Source of the DNA: Flagellimonas allohymeniacidonis
GTDB taxonomy: Bacteria; Bacteroidota; Bacteroidia; Flavobacteriales; Flavobacteriaceae
DNA: 64,000 nt
Direction: 5' to 3'
Assembly: GCF_004296335.1 (NCBI RefSeq)
Contig: NZ_SGIU01000003.1
Span: forward strand, 30,731-94,730
Part shown: piece after piece, positions 8,937 to 18,626 of the stretch
How the letters are laid out: each line of letters starts with the position of its first letter
How positions within the stretch are numbered: the stretch's first letter is position 1
Program-made: the position numbers and the translations under genes
Notes under the pieces: model-generated
Database searches by the model: none
What the model saw: the letters and a program-made list of their open reading frames with translations, nothing else
What the model was told of the DNA's origin: nothing

Positions 8937-9893
8937 ATGAGTTTGTTTAAGAACATATTTTCAAAGCAGAAAAAAGAAACGCTGGATAAGGGTCTCGAGA
9001 AATCAAAGACTACCTTTTTTGGCAAATTGAGCAAAGCAGTTGCGGGTAAATCCAAAGTTGATGACGAAGTTCTGGACAACCTTGAGGAAGTTTTGGTTAC
9101 TTCGGACGTAGGTGTGGATACCACTCTCAAAATCATCGACAGGATTGAGGGAAGAGTGTCCCGTGACAAATATTTGGGCACGGAAGAGTTGAATGCCATA
9201 CTACGGGAAGAGATTGCAGGTCTCCTATCTGAAACCCATACGGGCGAGGATACCGATTTCGTAATACCTACAGATAAAAAACCCTATGTGATTATGGTTG
9301 TTGGTGTTAATGGGGTGGGCAAGACCACTACCATCGGTAAATTGGCACATCAGTTCAAAAATCAGGGCCTAAAAGTGGTTTTAGGCGCGGCAGATACTTT
9401 TAGGGCGGCTGCAATTGATCAATTAGAGGTATGGGCCGATCGTGTGGATGTTCCTATCATCAAACAAAAAATGGGCAGTGATCCTGCCTCGGTGGCATTT
9501 GATACGCTAAATTCTGCTGTGGCCGACAATGCTGATGTCGTTTTAGTGGATACGGCAGGCCGTTTACACAACAAAGTCAACCTAATGAATGAACTGACCA
9601 AGGTAAAACGTGTCATGCAAAAGGTGGTGCCCGATGCTCCGCATGATGTTTTGCTGGTCTTGGACGGTTCCACCGGTCAAAACGCCTTTGAACAAGCCAA
9701 ACAATTTACCAAGGCCACTGAGGTGACCAGTTTAGCGGTCACCAAATTGGACGGAACGGCCAAAGGAGGTGTGGTCATCGGTATTTCGGACCAATTTCAA
9801 ATTCCGGTGAAATACATTGGGGTAGGTGAGGGCATTGAAGATTTACAGGTCTTCAACAAATATGAGTTTGTAGATTCTTTTTTCAAGGTATAA
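8937..9893 (+). CDS. ftsY: Signal recognition particle receptor FtsY
   Basis: A 318-residue FtsY with the N-domain four-helix bundle (about 20-100) and the GTPase G-domain: G1 GVNGVGKTTTIGKLA near residue 123, the SRP-specific insertion with DTFRAAAIDQL, G3 DTAGRLHNK and G4 TKLDGTAKGG. It receives ribosome-SRP complexes at the membrane. The acidic A-domain found in E. coli is essentially absent, as in many Bacteroidetes. The next gene starts two bases after its stop, suggesting co-transcription. Confidence 0.97.
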   Translation: MSLFKNIFSKQKKETLDKGLEKSKTTFFGKLSKAVAGKSKVDDEVLDNLEEVLVTSDVGVDTTLKIIDRIEGRVSRDKYLGTEELNAILREEIAGLLSETHTGEDTDFVIPTDKKPYVIMVVGVNGVGKTTTIGKLAHQFKNQGLKVVLGAADTFRAAAIDQLEVWADRVDVPIIKQKMGSDPASVAFDTLNSAVADNADVVLVDTAGRLHNKVNLMNELTKVKRVMQKVVPDAPHDVLLVLDGSTGQNAFEQAKQFTKATEVTSLAVTKLDGTAKGGVVIGISDQFQIPVKYIGVGEGIEDLQVFNKYEFVDSFFKV

Positions 9894-9894
9894 G

Positions 9895-10782
9895 ATGAAC
9901 GTGCGACTAGGTATAATAGGTGTTTTAATATTTACTTGTTCGCTACAATCCTTTTCGCAAATCTCGCATCCCAAAGCAAGCCCTTTTGCTATTGTGGAGC
10001 AGGAATTTGGCCTTTCCAAAATCAAGGTTGAATATTCAAGGCCAGCGGTTAGGGGGCGTCATGTTTTTGGTCCACAAGCTGATGGTCAGAAAGGTTTGGT
10101 CCCTTATGGACGTATTTGGAGGGTGGGAGCCAACGAATCCACCAAAATCACAGTAAGCACAGATATGCAAGTGAAAGGAAAACACTTGCCAAAAGGCACT
10201 TATGCCCTATATGCTTTCCCTGAGGAAAATAGTTGGGAGATAGCCTTTCACACAAACCTTTCGCATTGGGGAGACGGTCGAAAAAATTATAATCCCAATG
10301 AAGACTTGTTTCGTATCAAGCTAAGTCTCGAAAAGTTATCTGATCATCAAGAGAATTTTTTGATTGCCTTTGACTCCATTACCCATAATTCTGCACAAAT
10401 GGAGTTGACCTGGGCAAATACAAGACTTGTTATCCCTTTTGAGGTGGATACGCATGCACAAATGGAGCTAGAAATCTCAAGACAGATTGAATCGAACCCC
10501 ACGGCACAGACATATTACGAAGCTGCCCGCTATCTGCGGGAACAAAACAGAGACCCGAAGAGGGCGTTGCAATATTTGAATCACGCTTTGCGGATAGGTG
10601 GGGACACATATTATTTTCATCGCGTAAAAAGTTTGGTGGAGGCTGCTTTAGGTGATTATAAAAGCGCCATTGTGTCGGCGCAGAAATCCATGGAATTGGC
10701 CAACCAACAAGACAAGGACGAATTCGTTCGAATGAACCAAAAGAATATCAAATTATGGAAAACACTTTTAAAAGACGAATAG
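9895..10782 (+). CDS. DUF2911 domain protein, exported
   Basis: A 295-residue protein with an N-terminal signal peptide (IIGVLIFTCSLQSFSQ, cleavage about residue 22). Residues 25-180 form the DUF2911 domain, recognisable by SPFAIVEQEFGLSKIKVEYSRP, GLVPYGRIWRVGANE and LPKGTYALYAFPE. The C-terminal third (about 205-290) is helical and tetratricopeptide-like (ARYLREQNRDPKRALQYLNHAL). The function of DUF2911 is not known; the protein is likely periplasmic. The following amidase gene starts 28 bases inside its 3' end. Confidence 0.85.
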   Translation: MNVRLGIIGVLIFTCSLQSFSQISHPKASPFAIVEQEFGLSKIKVEYSRPAVRGRHVFGPQADGQKGLVPYGRIWRVGANESTKITVSTDMQVKGKHLPKGTYALYAFPEENSWEIAFHTNLSHWGDGRKNYNPNEDLFRIKLSLEKLSDHQENFLIAFDSITHNSAQMELTWANTRLVIPFEVDTHAQMELEISRQIESNPTAQTYYEAARYLREQNRDPKRALQYLNHALRIGGDTYYFHRVKSLVEAALGDYKSAIVSAQKSMELANQQDKDEFVRMNQKNIKLWKTLLKDE

Positions 10783-12452
10783 GGATTTCGTTATTATTTG
10801 TTTCAGTACTTCTTATTTCTGCCATTTCTTGCAAAACGGAACCAAAGGCCGAACAAGTTGAGGAAGAAGTGGTTTTATGGGAGCCTTATAATGATTCTGC
10901 TGAGGTAGCGGCCAATTCGGAGCATAAAGTAAAACGTATGCGGTACAAGCTGATTCAGTCCAAGGTGTGGGACAAAAATGAAACTTTTCTGCCATTGTAC
11001 TCCGAGATTTCCAAAATGGACAGCACCACCTATGAGGAATTGAAGCCCTTGATTTTGGAGCAAGATATTCCGTCGCTTCAAAAAAACATTTCAGATAAAA
11101 AATTCACCTATGAGCAACTAGTTCTTTTTTATCTGCATCGGATTTATCAGCACGAGTTGGACAATGGAACCACTCTAAACACCATTGTGGCCTTAAATCC
11201 AGACGTATTGGCGGAAGCTCGAAAGTTGGATGCCACTTCCAAGGGGCATCATCCCATTTATGGGATGCCCATTCTTTTGAAGGATAACATTGGAACTTCA
11301 AATATGAACACCACTGCTGGTGCAATGGCATTAAAAGACAACACAACGGATAATGCTTTTATTGTGGAACGTCTTAAGGAAAAGGGAGCATTGATTCTTG
11401 GCAAGGTTAACCTTAGCGAGTGGGCTTATTTTTTATGTGATGGTTGCCCGGTAGGATACAGCTCGCTCTGGGGACAAACGCTTAATCCATATGGGCGACG
11501 CGTTTTTGAAACAGGCGGTTCGAGCTCGGGCAGTGGAACCTCGGTTGCAGCAAACTATGCGGTTGCCGCGGTCGGCACAGAAACTTCGGGTTCCATTTTA
11601 TCACCTTCAAGTCAAAACTCCGTGGTCGGCCTGAAACCAACAATAGGTCTGTTGAGCAGGACGGGCATAGTACCCATCTCAAGTACTTTGGATACTCCTG
11701 GCCCAATGACTAAAAACGTAGTTGACAATGGAATTCTCTTGGATGCCATGATGGGTTATGACCAATATGATGAATCCTCTGTCTTAACGGGTTGGGAAGC
11801 TGACTGGTACGATTCCAGTGATTCCTATTCTGTGAGAGGCAAGCGTTTTGGCGCCCTTAATAGTTTAATGGAGCAGGATTCCATCTATATAACCACAATT
11901 GAAAAAATAAGGGAAGCTGGAGGTATTGTAATTGCATTCGACCCACCAGAAGTTGAAATGGATGGTTTTTTGAACCTTCTCAACATTGACATGAAAAATG
12001 ACCTACCTGCTTATATTCAATCGCAGGTCAAGGATACCCAAGCTGTCTCCGTGAAGGGTGTGGCCGATGTGGTGTCTTTTAACAATTTGGATACTTTAGT
12101 GCGCGTACCTTATGGTCAAGCCCGATTGGATGGAATATTGTCAGATTCAACAACTGCAGAAGGTTTGATTGAAATTAAGAAGACCCTACAACAAAACGGG
12201 CGCATCTTTTTTAATGAAGCCATGGATGCACATAAACTGGATGCCATTTTATCGATAAACAATTACCATGCGGGGTACGCAGCTGTGGCAAAATATCCGG
12301 CATTGACAGTGCCAATGGGTTATAAAGATAATGGTGAGCCCATAAGTTTAACCTTTATCGCTAAGCAGTTTCAGGAAGCAAAACTTTATGAATTGGCAAG
12401 GGCATTCGAGGAATTGACCCAAGCTCGAAAAATTCCGGAAGACTTTAAATAA
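10755..12452 (+). CDS. Amidase-signature family lipoprotein
   Basis: A 565-residue amidase with a lipoprotein signal (ISAISC, lipid-attachment C26). The Ser-cisSer-Lys triad is visible: K about 174 in MPILLKDNIGT, the cis-Ser in the GGSSSGSGTS glycine/serine loop near 255 and the nucleophile in GTETSGSI near 278. The family hydrolyses amide bonds of varied small molecules or amidated peptides. The lipid anchor places it on the periplasmic side of the envelope, unlike the cytoplasmic GatA, and the residues between the lysine and serines lack GatA tRNA-binding features. It overlaps the DUF2911 gene. Confidence 0.9.
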   Translation: MENTFKRRIGISLLFVSVLLISAISCKTEPKAEQVEEEVVLWEPYNDSAEVAANSEHKVKRMRYKLIQSKVWDKNETFLPLYSEISKMDSTTYEELKPLILEQDIPSLQKNISDKKFTYEQLVLFYLHRIYQHELDNGTTLNTIVALNPDVLAEARKLDATSKGHHPIYGMPILLKDNIGTSNMNTTAGAMALKDNTTDNAFIVERLKEKGALILGKVNLSEWAYFLCDGCPVGYSSLWGQTLNPYGRRVFETGGSSSGSGTSVAANYAVAAVGTETSGSILSPSSQNSVVGLKPTIGLLSRTGIVPISSTLDTPGPMTKNVVDNGILLDAMMGYDQYDESSVLTGWEADWYDSSDSYSVRGKRFGALNSLMEQDSIYITTIEKIREAGGIVIAFDPPEVEMDGFLNLLNIDMKNDLPAYIQSQVKDTQAVSVKGVADVVSFNNLDTLVRVPYGQARLDGILSDSTTAEGLIEIKKTLQQNGRIFFNEAMDAHKLDAILSINNYHAGYAAVAKYPALTVPMGYKDNGEPISLTFIAKQFQEAKLYELARAFEELTQARKIPEDFK

Positions 12453-12458
12453 CAAAAG

Positions 12459-13547
12459 CTATTTGATATAGTCACTCAGCTTTTCCCAAAGTTGATTGTC
12501 AAAACTGGAAGGTCCCAAAAGGCCTTCTCCTGAATCTTCGCCCATTCTCACAATTACGAGTGATTCACTGGGTACTACATAGAGTTTTTGATCATTTTTA
12601 CCTAAGCCAGCGTAAGTGTCCGAAGGGGCATTTGGAATCAGTTCACCTTGAAATTCGGTCTGAAAGGCAGGTGCCCGATAACTCTCTTTCCCATTGAGCC
12701 ACCATAAATAACCGTAAGCTTTGTTTAGATTTTGGGAGGCACTCTTCATATCAGACTTAAATTGGGAATCCGCCAAAATAGTCTCTCCGTCCCAAACTCC
12801 ATTATTCAAATTGAGCAGGCCAAATCGTGCCATACTTCGGGCTGTACTATAAAAAATGCTATTTGGGTCGGCATTGAACCAAAAACCGTCCATGCCAATT
12901 TTGTCTCGTAAACGCGCATTAAAGTAGTCGTTCCATTCCATATTTGTGGCATTGGCCACAACAGATTGAAGTAAGGTGTAGGGACCATTGTGATAGGCCC
13001 AACGACTTCCGGCATCAGCAACATAAGTAAGGCATGCGGGGTCAGTGCATTCAAAAGTGGTATCATCCATTCCACTGGTCATCGTCAGTTGATGCCAAAT
13101 GGTAATCAGGTTTTCCTTTTCTGAAGGAGTATCCGTCCATCCTATGCCCAAATAATCCGATGTAATATCCTCAATGCTTAAAAAACCTTCCTCTTGAGCC
13201 AATCCTACGGTAAATGCTGTCAAAGTCTTTCCAGCGGATGCCCAGTACCAGCTGGTATTCTGTGTATGATCATCAAAATACCATTCGATTACGATTCTTC
13301 CTTTTTCCAAGATAATAAAGGCCTTCGTGTTTTTTTCATCCAGAAAAGTTCGCAATGCTTCTTCAGCATCGGTATTCCATTCAAGTTCTGAGGCGGAAAC
13401 GCCTTCCCAATCAGGCGATTGTGCCGGTGGAAAATAAAGATTGGCAATAGACGGTGATTCCTCTGGCGCAGGTTCCGTATTTGAGTCCGAAGAACACCCA
13501 AAAAGGAAAATAAAAAATAAAAACGGAAGAAAGCTGAGGAGTTTCAT
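12459..13547 (-). CDS. Serine hydrolase lipoprotein (beta-lactamase / family S12)
   Basis: A 362-residue protein with a lipobox (LFGCSSD, C18) and a penicillin-binding/beta-lactamase class C fold. The S-x-x-K motif is ASAGKT near residue 104 and the Y-x-N motif is YHNG near residue 180. Overall similarity is to esterase-type members of the family (WAYHNGPYTLL, SMARFGLLNLNNGVWDGE) rather than true beta-lactamases. The substrate is unknown. It is convergent with the amidase gene, six bases apart, and divergent from rimO. Confidence 0.88.
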   Translation of the reverse strand: MKLLSFLPFLFFIFLFGCSSDSNTEPAPEESPSIANLYFPPAQSPDWEGVSASELEWNTDAEEALRTFLDEKNTKAFIILEKGRIVIEWYFDDHTQNTSWYWASAGKTLTAFTVGLAQEEGFLSIEDITSDYLGIGWTDTPSEKENLITIWHQLTMTSGMDDTTFECTDPACLTYVADAGSRWAYHNGPYTLLQSVVANATNMEWNDYFNARLRDKIGMDGFWFNADPNSIFYSTARSMARFGLLNLNNGVWDGETILADSQFKSDMKSASQNLNKAYGYLWWLNGKESYRAPAFQTEFQGELIPNAPSDTYAGLGKNDQKLYVVPSESLVIVRMGEDSGEGLLGPSSFDNQLWEKLSDYIK

Positions 13548-13645
13548 GGCTTATGTTTTGATTTAGGACTATAAACAATGCTAAAAGTTTAACGCTCAAA
13601 TCTGAAAAATATTAAGGCGAATCGACGTAATGCGCTGTCTTGTTG

Positions 13646-13653
13646 TATTTTTG
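13646..13653 (+). promoter_or_regulatory. -7 promoter element for rimO
   Basis: TATTTTTG followed by C lies 18 bases before the chosen rimO start. It falls inside the 5' end of the longer open frame, which argues for the downstream ATG. Confidence 0.6.
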
Positions 13654-13671
13654 CACACCATTGAACGAAGC

Positions 13672-14979
13672 ATGCGGACAAAATCACTTAAAAGGAACAA
13701 AATCAATGTAGTAACCTTAGGTTGTAGCAAAAATGTATACGACTCAGAGGTGTTAATGGGGCAACTACGGGCCAATAACAAAGAGGTGGTACATGAGGAA
13801 GAGGGCAATGTGGTTGTAATCAACACTTGTGGTTTTATCGCCAATGCCAAGGAAGAGAGTGTAAATACCATTTTGGAGTATGTTCAAAAGAAGGAAGAAG
13901 GGGCAGTGGATAAGGTTTTTGTTACCGGATGTCTCAGCGAACGTTACAAGCCCGATTTGGAAAAGGAAATTCCGAATGTGGACGAGTACTTTGGCACCAG
14001 TGATTTGCCTAACTTATTAAAAGCTCTTGGGGCCGATTACAAACATGAGTTAATTGGGGAAAGACTCACCACGACACCAAAAAATTATGCGTACTTGAAA
14101 ATTGCGGAAGGCTGTGATCGACCCTGTTCGTTCTGCGCCATTCCATTGATGCGTGGGAAACATAAAAGCAAGCCCATTGAAGAGTTGGTGGCGGAGGCAG
14201 AAAAATTGGCCGCTAATGGGGTAAAAGAGCTTATTCTTATCGCCCAAGATTTAACCTATTACGGACTGGACCTTTACAAGAAGAGAAATTTAGCAGAATT
14301 ACTTCCAAATCTTTCCGAGGTTGACGGAATTGAATGGATTCGCCTCCATTATGCCTTCCCGACCGGATTTCCAATGGATGTGTTGGAAGTCATGAAAAAC
14401 CAACCCAAAATTTGCAACTACATCGACATTCCCTTGCAGCACATAGCTGACCCTATTTTAAAAAGCATGCGAAGGGGAACCACGAAAGCAAAAACAACCA
14501 AACTTCTACAGGATTTCCGCGCAGCTGTTCCCGAAATGGCCATACGTACTACTTTGATTGTGGGCTATCCGGGTGAGACTGAAGAAGACTTTAATACCTT
14601 GAAGGAGTGGGTGGAAGAGATGCGGTTTGAACGGCTGGGATGCTTTGCCTATAGCCATGAGGAAAACACACATGCGTATACTTTACAAGATGATGTTCCA
14701 GAGGAAGTGAAACAGCAACGGGCCAATGAAATTATGGAAATCCAATCTCAAATCTCTTGGGAGCTGAACCAGCAAAAAATTGGAAAGGAATTCCGTTGCA
14801 TTATTGACAGAAAAGAGGGAAATCACTTTGTGGGCCGGACTGAATTTGATTCTCCGGATGTGGACAATGAGGTTCTAATTGATGCTACGCAGCATTATGT
14901 AAAAATTGGTGAATTCACCAATGTCAAAATCACCGAGGCCGCAGACTTTGATCTTTACGGGGAACCTATTTCAAAATAA
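13672..14979 (+). CDS. rimO: Ribosomal protein S12 methylthiotransferase RimO
   Basis: A 435-residue methylthiotransferase. The N-terminal domain has three cysteines for the auxiliary [4Fe-4S] cluster (TLGCSKNVYDSE, NTCGFI, VTGCLSERY). The radical SAM domain has CDRPCSFC, the CxxxCxxC cluster site. A TRAM domain closes the protein (GKEFRCIIDR to DLYGEPI). It adds a methylthio group to an aspartate of ribosomal S12. The ATG at 13672 was chosen because an upstream in-frame ATG (13630) precedes the promoter element, and the shorter form begins like family members (MRTKSLKRNKINVVTLGC). Confidence 0.95.
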   Translation: MRTKSLKRNKINVVTLGCSKNVYDSEVLMGQLRANNKEVVHEEEGNVVVINTCGFIANAKEESVNTILEYVQKKEEGAVDKVFVTGCLSERYKPDLEKEIPNVDEYFGTSDLPNLLKALGADYKHELIGERLTTTPKNYAYLKIAEGCDRPCSFCAIPLMRGKHKSKPIEELVAEAEKLAANGVKELILIAQDLTYYGLDLYKKRNLAELLPNLSEVDGIEWIRLHYAFPTGFPMDVLEVMKNQPKICNYIDIPLQHIADPILKSMRRGTTKAKTTKLLQDFRAAVPEMAIRTTLIVGYPGETEEDFNTLKEWVEEMRFERLGCFAYSHEENTHAYTLQDDVPEEVKQQRANEIMEIQSQISWELNQQKIGKEFRCIIDRKEGNHFVGRTEFDSPDVDNEVLIDATQHYVKIGEFTNVKITEAADFDLYGEPISK

Positions 14980-15077
14980 GCATAAGATTACCAATCAGTG
15001 ACGAATATCATGGTTCTTTAATGGAAGCTGTGCTAGCTTTGATTCGCAAATTTTGAATCAACTAATACTGCACAACC

Positions 15078-15572
15078 ATGGAATCAAAAAATGAAAATGG
15101 GGCAAGAATCAGTATTGCCTTATTACGAATTTTCGTGGGTTGGCATTTTCTATACGAAGGTGTAATTAAATTGTACAACCCAGAATGGACTTCATTTGGA
15201 TATTTGGCTTCGGCCCAAGGACCCTTAAAACCCTTTTTCGCATTACTTACCCAGCCAAATCTTTTGACCTGGGTAGACCTTTTAAACATCACCGCGCTTC
15301 TTGTGGTGGGCATTACATTTACCTTAGGAATTTTTGAACGGAAAGGCGCTATTGTTGGCATAGGCCTCTTGGCCCTTTACTATTTGGCACATCCTTCTTT
15401 CCCTTGGTTACCACAGGTGAATGTAGAGGGAAGTTATTGGTTTGTGAACAAAAACCTGATTGAACTGGTCGCCTGTTTGGTGATCTATAACTATCCGACA
15501 GGCAAGTTCTTTGGCCTGGATTATTTCTTAAACAGAAAACCATCAAAAATCGAAAGTTATGAAATGGACTAG
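15078..15572 (+). CDS. DoxX family membrane protein
   Basis: A 164-residue inner-membrane protein with four predicted helices and the DoxX pattern (ALLRIFVGWHFLYEGVIKL near residue 15; LLVVGITFTLGIFERKGA near 75). Family members are loosely linked to thiosulfate:quinone oxidation or redox-stress complexes, but most have no known role. Its 3' end overlaps the following oxidoreductase gene by 14 bases, so the two are co-transcribed and probably functionally linked. Confidence 0.85.
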   Translation: MESKNENGARISIALLRIFVGWHFLYEGVIKLYNPEWTSFGYLASAQGPLKPFFALLTQPNLLTWVDLLNITALLVVGITFTLGIFERKGAIVGIGLLALYYLAHPSFPWLPQVNVEGSYWFVNKNLIELVACLVIYNYPTGKFFGLDYFLNRKPSKIESYEMD

Positions 15573-17178
15573 ACGAGACATGCTCAAAGGACTTGGTGGA
15601 CTCCCTATTTTAGGAGCCGTTTGGTGGGCCGGTGCGGCAAGTTCGGCTTACAAAAAAAATAAACGCTCAGAAATTTTAAACCAACTTGGGATTAGCCCAT
15701 CCCTACCTCCTTCGGTTCCAAGCATAGAAGGCGAACCTGTTCGGGTCGGGATTATCGGTTTTGGTATTCGGGGTGAACAACTGTGCCGGAGTTTAGGTTT
15801 TGCCACCAAGGAATGGTTTGAGGAAATGAAGCTTGAAATCGAAGAAAATCCGAACAATAAAGCCGTGGAGGATTTTGAGAAGCAAGAGAAACTGAATGTA
15901 AAATTGGTGGGGGTTTGCGATGTATTTGATGTAAGGGCTGAAAGGGCCTTGAACTCCTTCAATACGGCGGACAACAAGATGAAAAGATATGCTACCTATC
16001 AAGAAATGATCCATAGCGGGGATGTCGATGCGGTAGTAATTGCAACACCTGACCACTGGCATGCACCTATGGCCATTGAAGCTTTGAACAATAATGTTCA
16101 TGTGTATGTGGAGAAGCCCATGACCCATACCATTACTGAAACCTATGAATTGCAAAAGGCAGCAGAAGAATCTTCCGCAGTTTTTGCTGTGGGGCACCAG
16201 CATCGACAGACCCTAAGTTTCAAGACAGCCAGGGATATTGTCGAAAAAGGGACTTTGGGTCATGTATCCTTGATTCAGACCAATACAAATCGTAATGATG
16301 ATAACGGGGCATGGAACTATGATATCCATGAAAAAGCAAATCCCAATACCATTGATTGGCAACAGTTTTTGGGAAGCGCCCCACAGGTACCCTTTAATAA
16401 GAACCATTTTTTCAGATGGCGTAAGTGGTGGGCCTACGGTTCAGGATTGTCTGGAGACCTGTTGACCCATGATTATGATCGTTTGAACTGTGTACTCAAT
16501 ATGGGAATTCCCGAAGCTGTTATGGCCTCTGGTGGCATTTATACCCATAATGATGGTAGAAATGTTCCAGATGTATTGCAGGTGAACATGGAGTTTCCAA
16601 GATTTAGCACTGGCAGCAGCCAATCCAAAGGAAAAGAAGTAGGAATGACTTTCTGCTACAGTGCCACTTTGGGCAATGGTTATAATCGTCCAACGGTACT
16701 TATGGGCCATGACGCCACCATGGAATTGGGCAACGTACTCACCATATGGCCGGATGGCGAGTCCACCCGATATGCCCCCATGCTGGAAGAGGAGAAAATG
16801 TACCCGCACATTCCCATTTATCAATATAACCCAGGAGCCAATGTGCCGGATGCCATATCTTCTGCAACTTCCCAATATTTTGCGGATAAGGGCCTGATGT
16901 GGACCTACATTGATGGTAAACGGGTCGATTCGACCTTCTTGCACATGCGTGAATGGCTAAGTGCTGTCAAAAATGGGACAAAAGTGAGCTGTGGAATCAA
17001 GGAAGGTTTTGAAGAGGCCATAGCCGCCCATATGGCCGGATTATCCTGGAAACTGGGTAGAAAAATTGAATGGGACTCAGAAAATAATGTATTGCGGCCT
17101 ATAGAGGGTGTGGATTTCGACAAAGTTCTTCTTGCCAACGAATGGCAGCTTGAACCTCAGGTGCTAGAAGATGTTTAG
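15559..17178 (+). CDS. Tat-exported Gfo/Idh/MocA family oxidoreductase
   Basis: A 539-residue protein starting with a twin-arginine signal (TRRDMLKGLGG, then a hydrophobic stretch to about residue 28), which implies folded export with bound cofactor. The NAD(P)-binding Rossmann domain has VRVGIIGFGIRGEQLC near 55 and ATPDHWHAPMA near 160, followed by the EKPMTHT motif of the family and the C-terminal alpha/beta substrate domain. It probably oxidises or deoxygenates a sugar or inositol-like compound. Co-transcribed with DoxX. Convergent with the anti-sigma gene. Confidence 0.92.
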   Translation: MKWTRRDMLKGLGGLPILGAVWWAGAASSAYKKNKRSEILNQLGISPSLPPSVPSIEGEPVRVGIIGFGIRGEQLCRSLGFATKEWFEEMKLEIEENPNNKAVEDFEKQEKLNVKLVGVCDVFDVRAERALNSFNTADNKMKRYATYQEMIHSGDVDAVVIATPDHWHAPMAIEALNNNVHVYVEKPMTHTITETYELQKAAEESSAVFAVGHQHRQTLSFKTARDIVEKGTLGHVSLIQTNTNRNDDNGAWNYDIHEKANPNTIDWQQFLGSAPQVPFNKNHFFRWRKWWAYGSGLSGDLLTHDYDRLNCVLNMGIPEAVMASGGIYTHNDGRNVPDVLQVNMEFPRFSTGSSQSKGKEVGMTFCYSATLGNGYNRPTVLMGHDATMELGNVLTIWPDGESTRYAPMLEEEKMYPHIPIYQYNPGANVPDAISSATSQYFADKGLMWTYIDGKRVDSTFLHMREWLSAVKNGTKVSCGIKEGFEEAIAAHMAGLSWKLGRKIEWDSENNVLRPIEGVDFDKVLLANEWQLEPQVLEDV

Positions 17179-17192
17179 CCTGTTTTATCGCA

Positions 17193-17945
17193 CTATATGC
17201 TCAGATAGGATACCAGTTGTTCAACCGTCGGATGATCATTGCCCCCGACGGGTTCGATGGTAATATTGAGTGATTCGGCATTGTCGATATATTTTAAAGT
17301 AATCAACTCCTCATCTGTGGAAAGGGTGCCCATATCAATCATTACCCCCTCTACATCGCTCCACATTTGGTACGTTTTATTTTCTGGCAGCGAAGGCAAC
17401 CCTTTAGGGTTGATTATGACCAATTTGCTTTTATGGTTGATGTAGGCCACAGCTTTGGCATTGGGTGCTCTGTGATTTCCGTATAACACCAAAGGAACCA
17501 CATCGACATTGTTGATGCTTTCCAAATGTGTTGAGGTCAGCTGATAGTCGGACTCAAGCGTCTCTATTCTTTTTTGAAGTTCTGTCGTTTGGCTCTGTAA
17601 CGAATTCAATTTGTTTTCTGCATTTTGCCACCTGCCATAAAGCCAAAAAGCACTCAAGGCGAAAATGAGGGCCAAGCCCGCAGCAATGGAAAGTGGGAAC
17701 CAATTTAATTTTCGTCTTTCTGTTTGCTCCAAGCGCTTTTGAAGATTTGTTCTTACGTGCTCTGGAGGGGTAATGGCCTGTTCAAGGCCCATTCTTTGAA
17801 AATCCTCCTCCAACGCATCGAACTGGGCTTTAAGGTCAGCATCTTCCTGTAAAGCCTTTTCCACAAGATCGTGCAATTCACTGGAAAGCTCTCCTGTGAG
17901 GTATTGTTCTAAAAGCCCGTCTTCCAAAATCCTTTTCTTTTCCAT
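17193..17945 (-). CDS. Anti-sigma factor, RskA type
   Basis: About 250 residues: a cytoplasmic N-terminal helical sigma-binding region with DGLLEQYLTGELSSELHDLVE, one transmembrane helix near residue 86-105 (LSIAAGLALIFALSAFWLY), a short coiled coil (LNSLQSQTTELQKRIETLE) and a periplasmic RskA C-terminal domain (PLVLYGNHRAPNAKAVAY; LPSLPENKTYQMWSDVEG). It sequesters the sigma factor encoded just upstream. The ATG at 17945 shares a base with the sigma TGA; a GTG one codon earlier is possible. No zinc-binding HxxxCxxC motif is present. Confidence 0.9.
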   Translation of the reverse strand: MEKKRILEDGLLEQYLTGELSSELHDLVEKALQEDADLKAQFDALEEDFQRMGLEQAITPPEHVRTNLQKRLEQTERRKLNWFPLSIAAGLALIFALSAFWLYGRWQNAENKLNSLQSQTTELQKRIETLESDYQLTSTHLESINNVDVVPLVLYGNHRAPNAKAVAYINHKSKLVIINPKGLPSLPENKTYQMWSDVEGVMIDMGTLSTDEELITLKYIDNAESLNITIEPVGGNDHPTVEQLVSYLSI

Positions 17946-18508
17946 CACGCCATCAATTCAATAGTAAACCAAAGCCAGACCACCTTGCTGGAATATGTGT
18001 TTCGCAACTGCTTTAATGCTTGCCTAATATAGGACTTAAAAGTGCCCAAAGGTACACCCATGACCTCATGCGCTTCCTGGTGCGTATAACCTTCATAATA
18101 TACCAAGGCAATCGCTTTTTGATGATGGGGTTCCAGTTTTTTAATAGAACCCGTGAGTTCCGTATAGTCTGGAGCTTCCTCAGAAGTCATCTTACTATCA
18201 TATACACTTAAATCATCGGTTTGGATGAGCTCTTTTTTGGAACGAATGCCATTTAAGGTGGTATTCCGCGCTATGCGATACGCCCAAGTATAAAAGCGGC
18301 CCTTGGAGGCATCATAGGATGCAATATTCTTCCAGATTTTGACAAAAGTCTCTTGAAGTAAATCTTGGGCCTGACCTTCATCCCTGCACATCCGCAATAT
18401 TACTCCGTATAAGGCTCCGGAATACTTGTCATACAAGGTGTACAAGGCATTTTTATCTCCAGAAACCAGGCGATCAATAAGCCTTTTGTCAGCAAAGTCG
18501 GTTTTCAT
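17945..18508 (-). CDS. ECF RNA polymerase sigma factor (SigK-like)
   Basis: A 187-residue sigma-70 family factor. Region 2 contains LLQETFVKIWKNIASYD and GRFYTWAYRIARNTTLN (-10 recognition); region 4 contains ALVYYEGYTHQEAHEVMGVPLGTFKSYI, the helix-turn-helix that contacts the -35 element. The ATG at 18508 was chosen over one 12 codons upstream because the shorter form begins at the conserved MKTDFADKRLI. It is translationally coupled to its RskA-type anti-sigma factor and divergent from a secreted fasciclin gene, a likely target. Confidence 0.93.
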   Translation of the reverse strand: MKTDFADKRLIDRLVSGDKNALYTLYDKYSGALYGVILRMCRDEGQAQDLLQETFVKIWKNIASYDASKGRFYTWAYRIARNTTLNGIRSKKELIQTDDLSVYDSKMTSEEAPDYTELTGSIKKLEPHHQKAIALVYYEGYTHQEAHEVMGVPLGTFKSYIRQALKQLRNTYSSKVVWLWFTIELMA

Positions 18509-18626
18509 TGGCACTGTTAAAGATATGATAAAAATGGAATGCATTCATCCATAGGGAACAAGTCCGTGTAGATAGGGTTGAAAGCGCGCAACAAAAAAGA
18601 AATCATTAACAATTAAATCTAGAAAA

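Noticed and set aside
14980..15077. Spacer between rimO and doxX
   Set aside because: Checked for terminator and promoter; no convincing stem-loop or TAnnTTTG element found.
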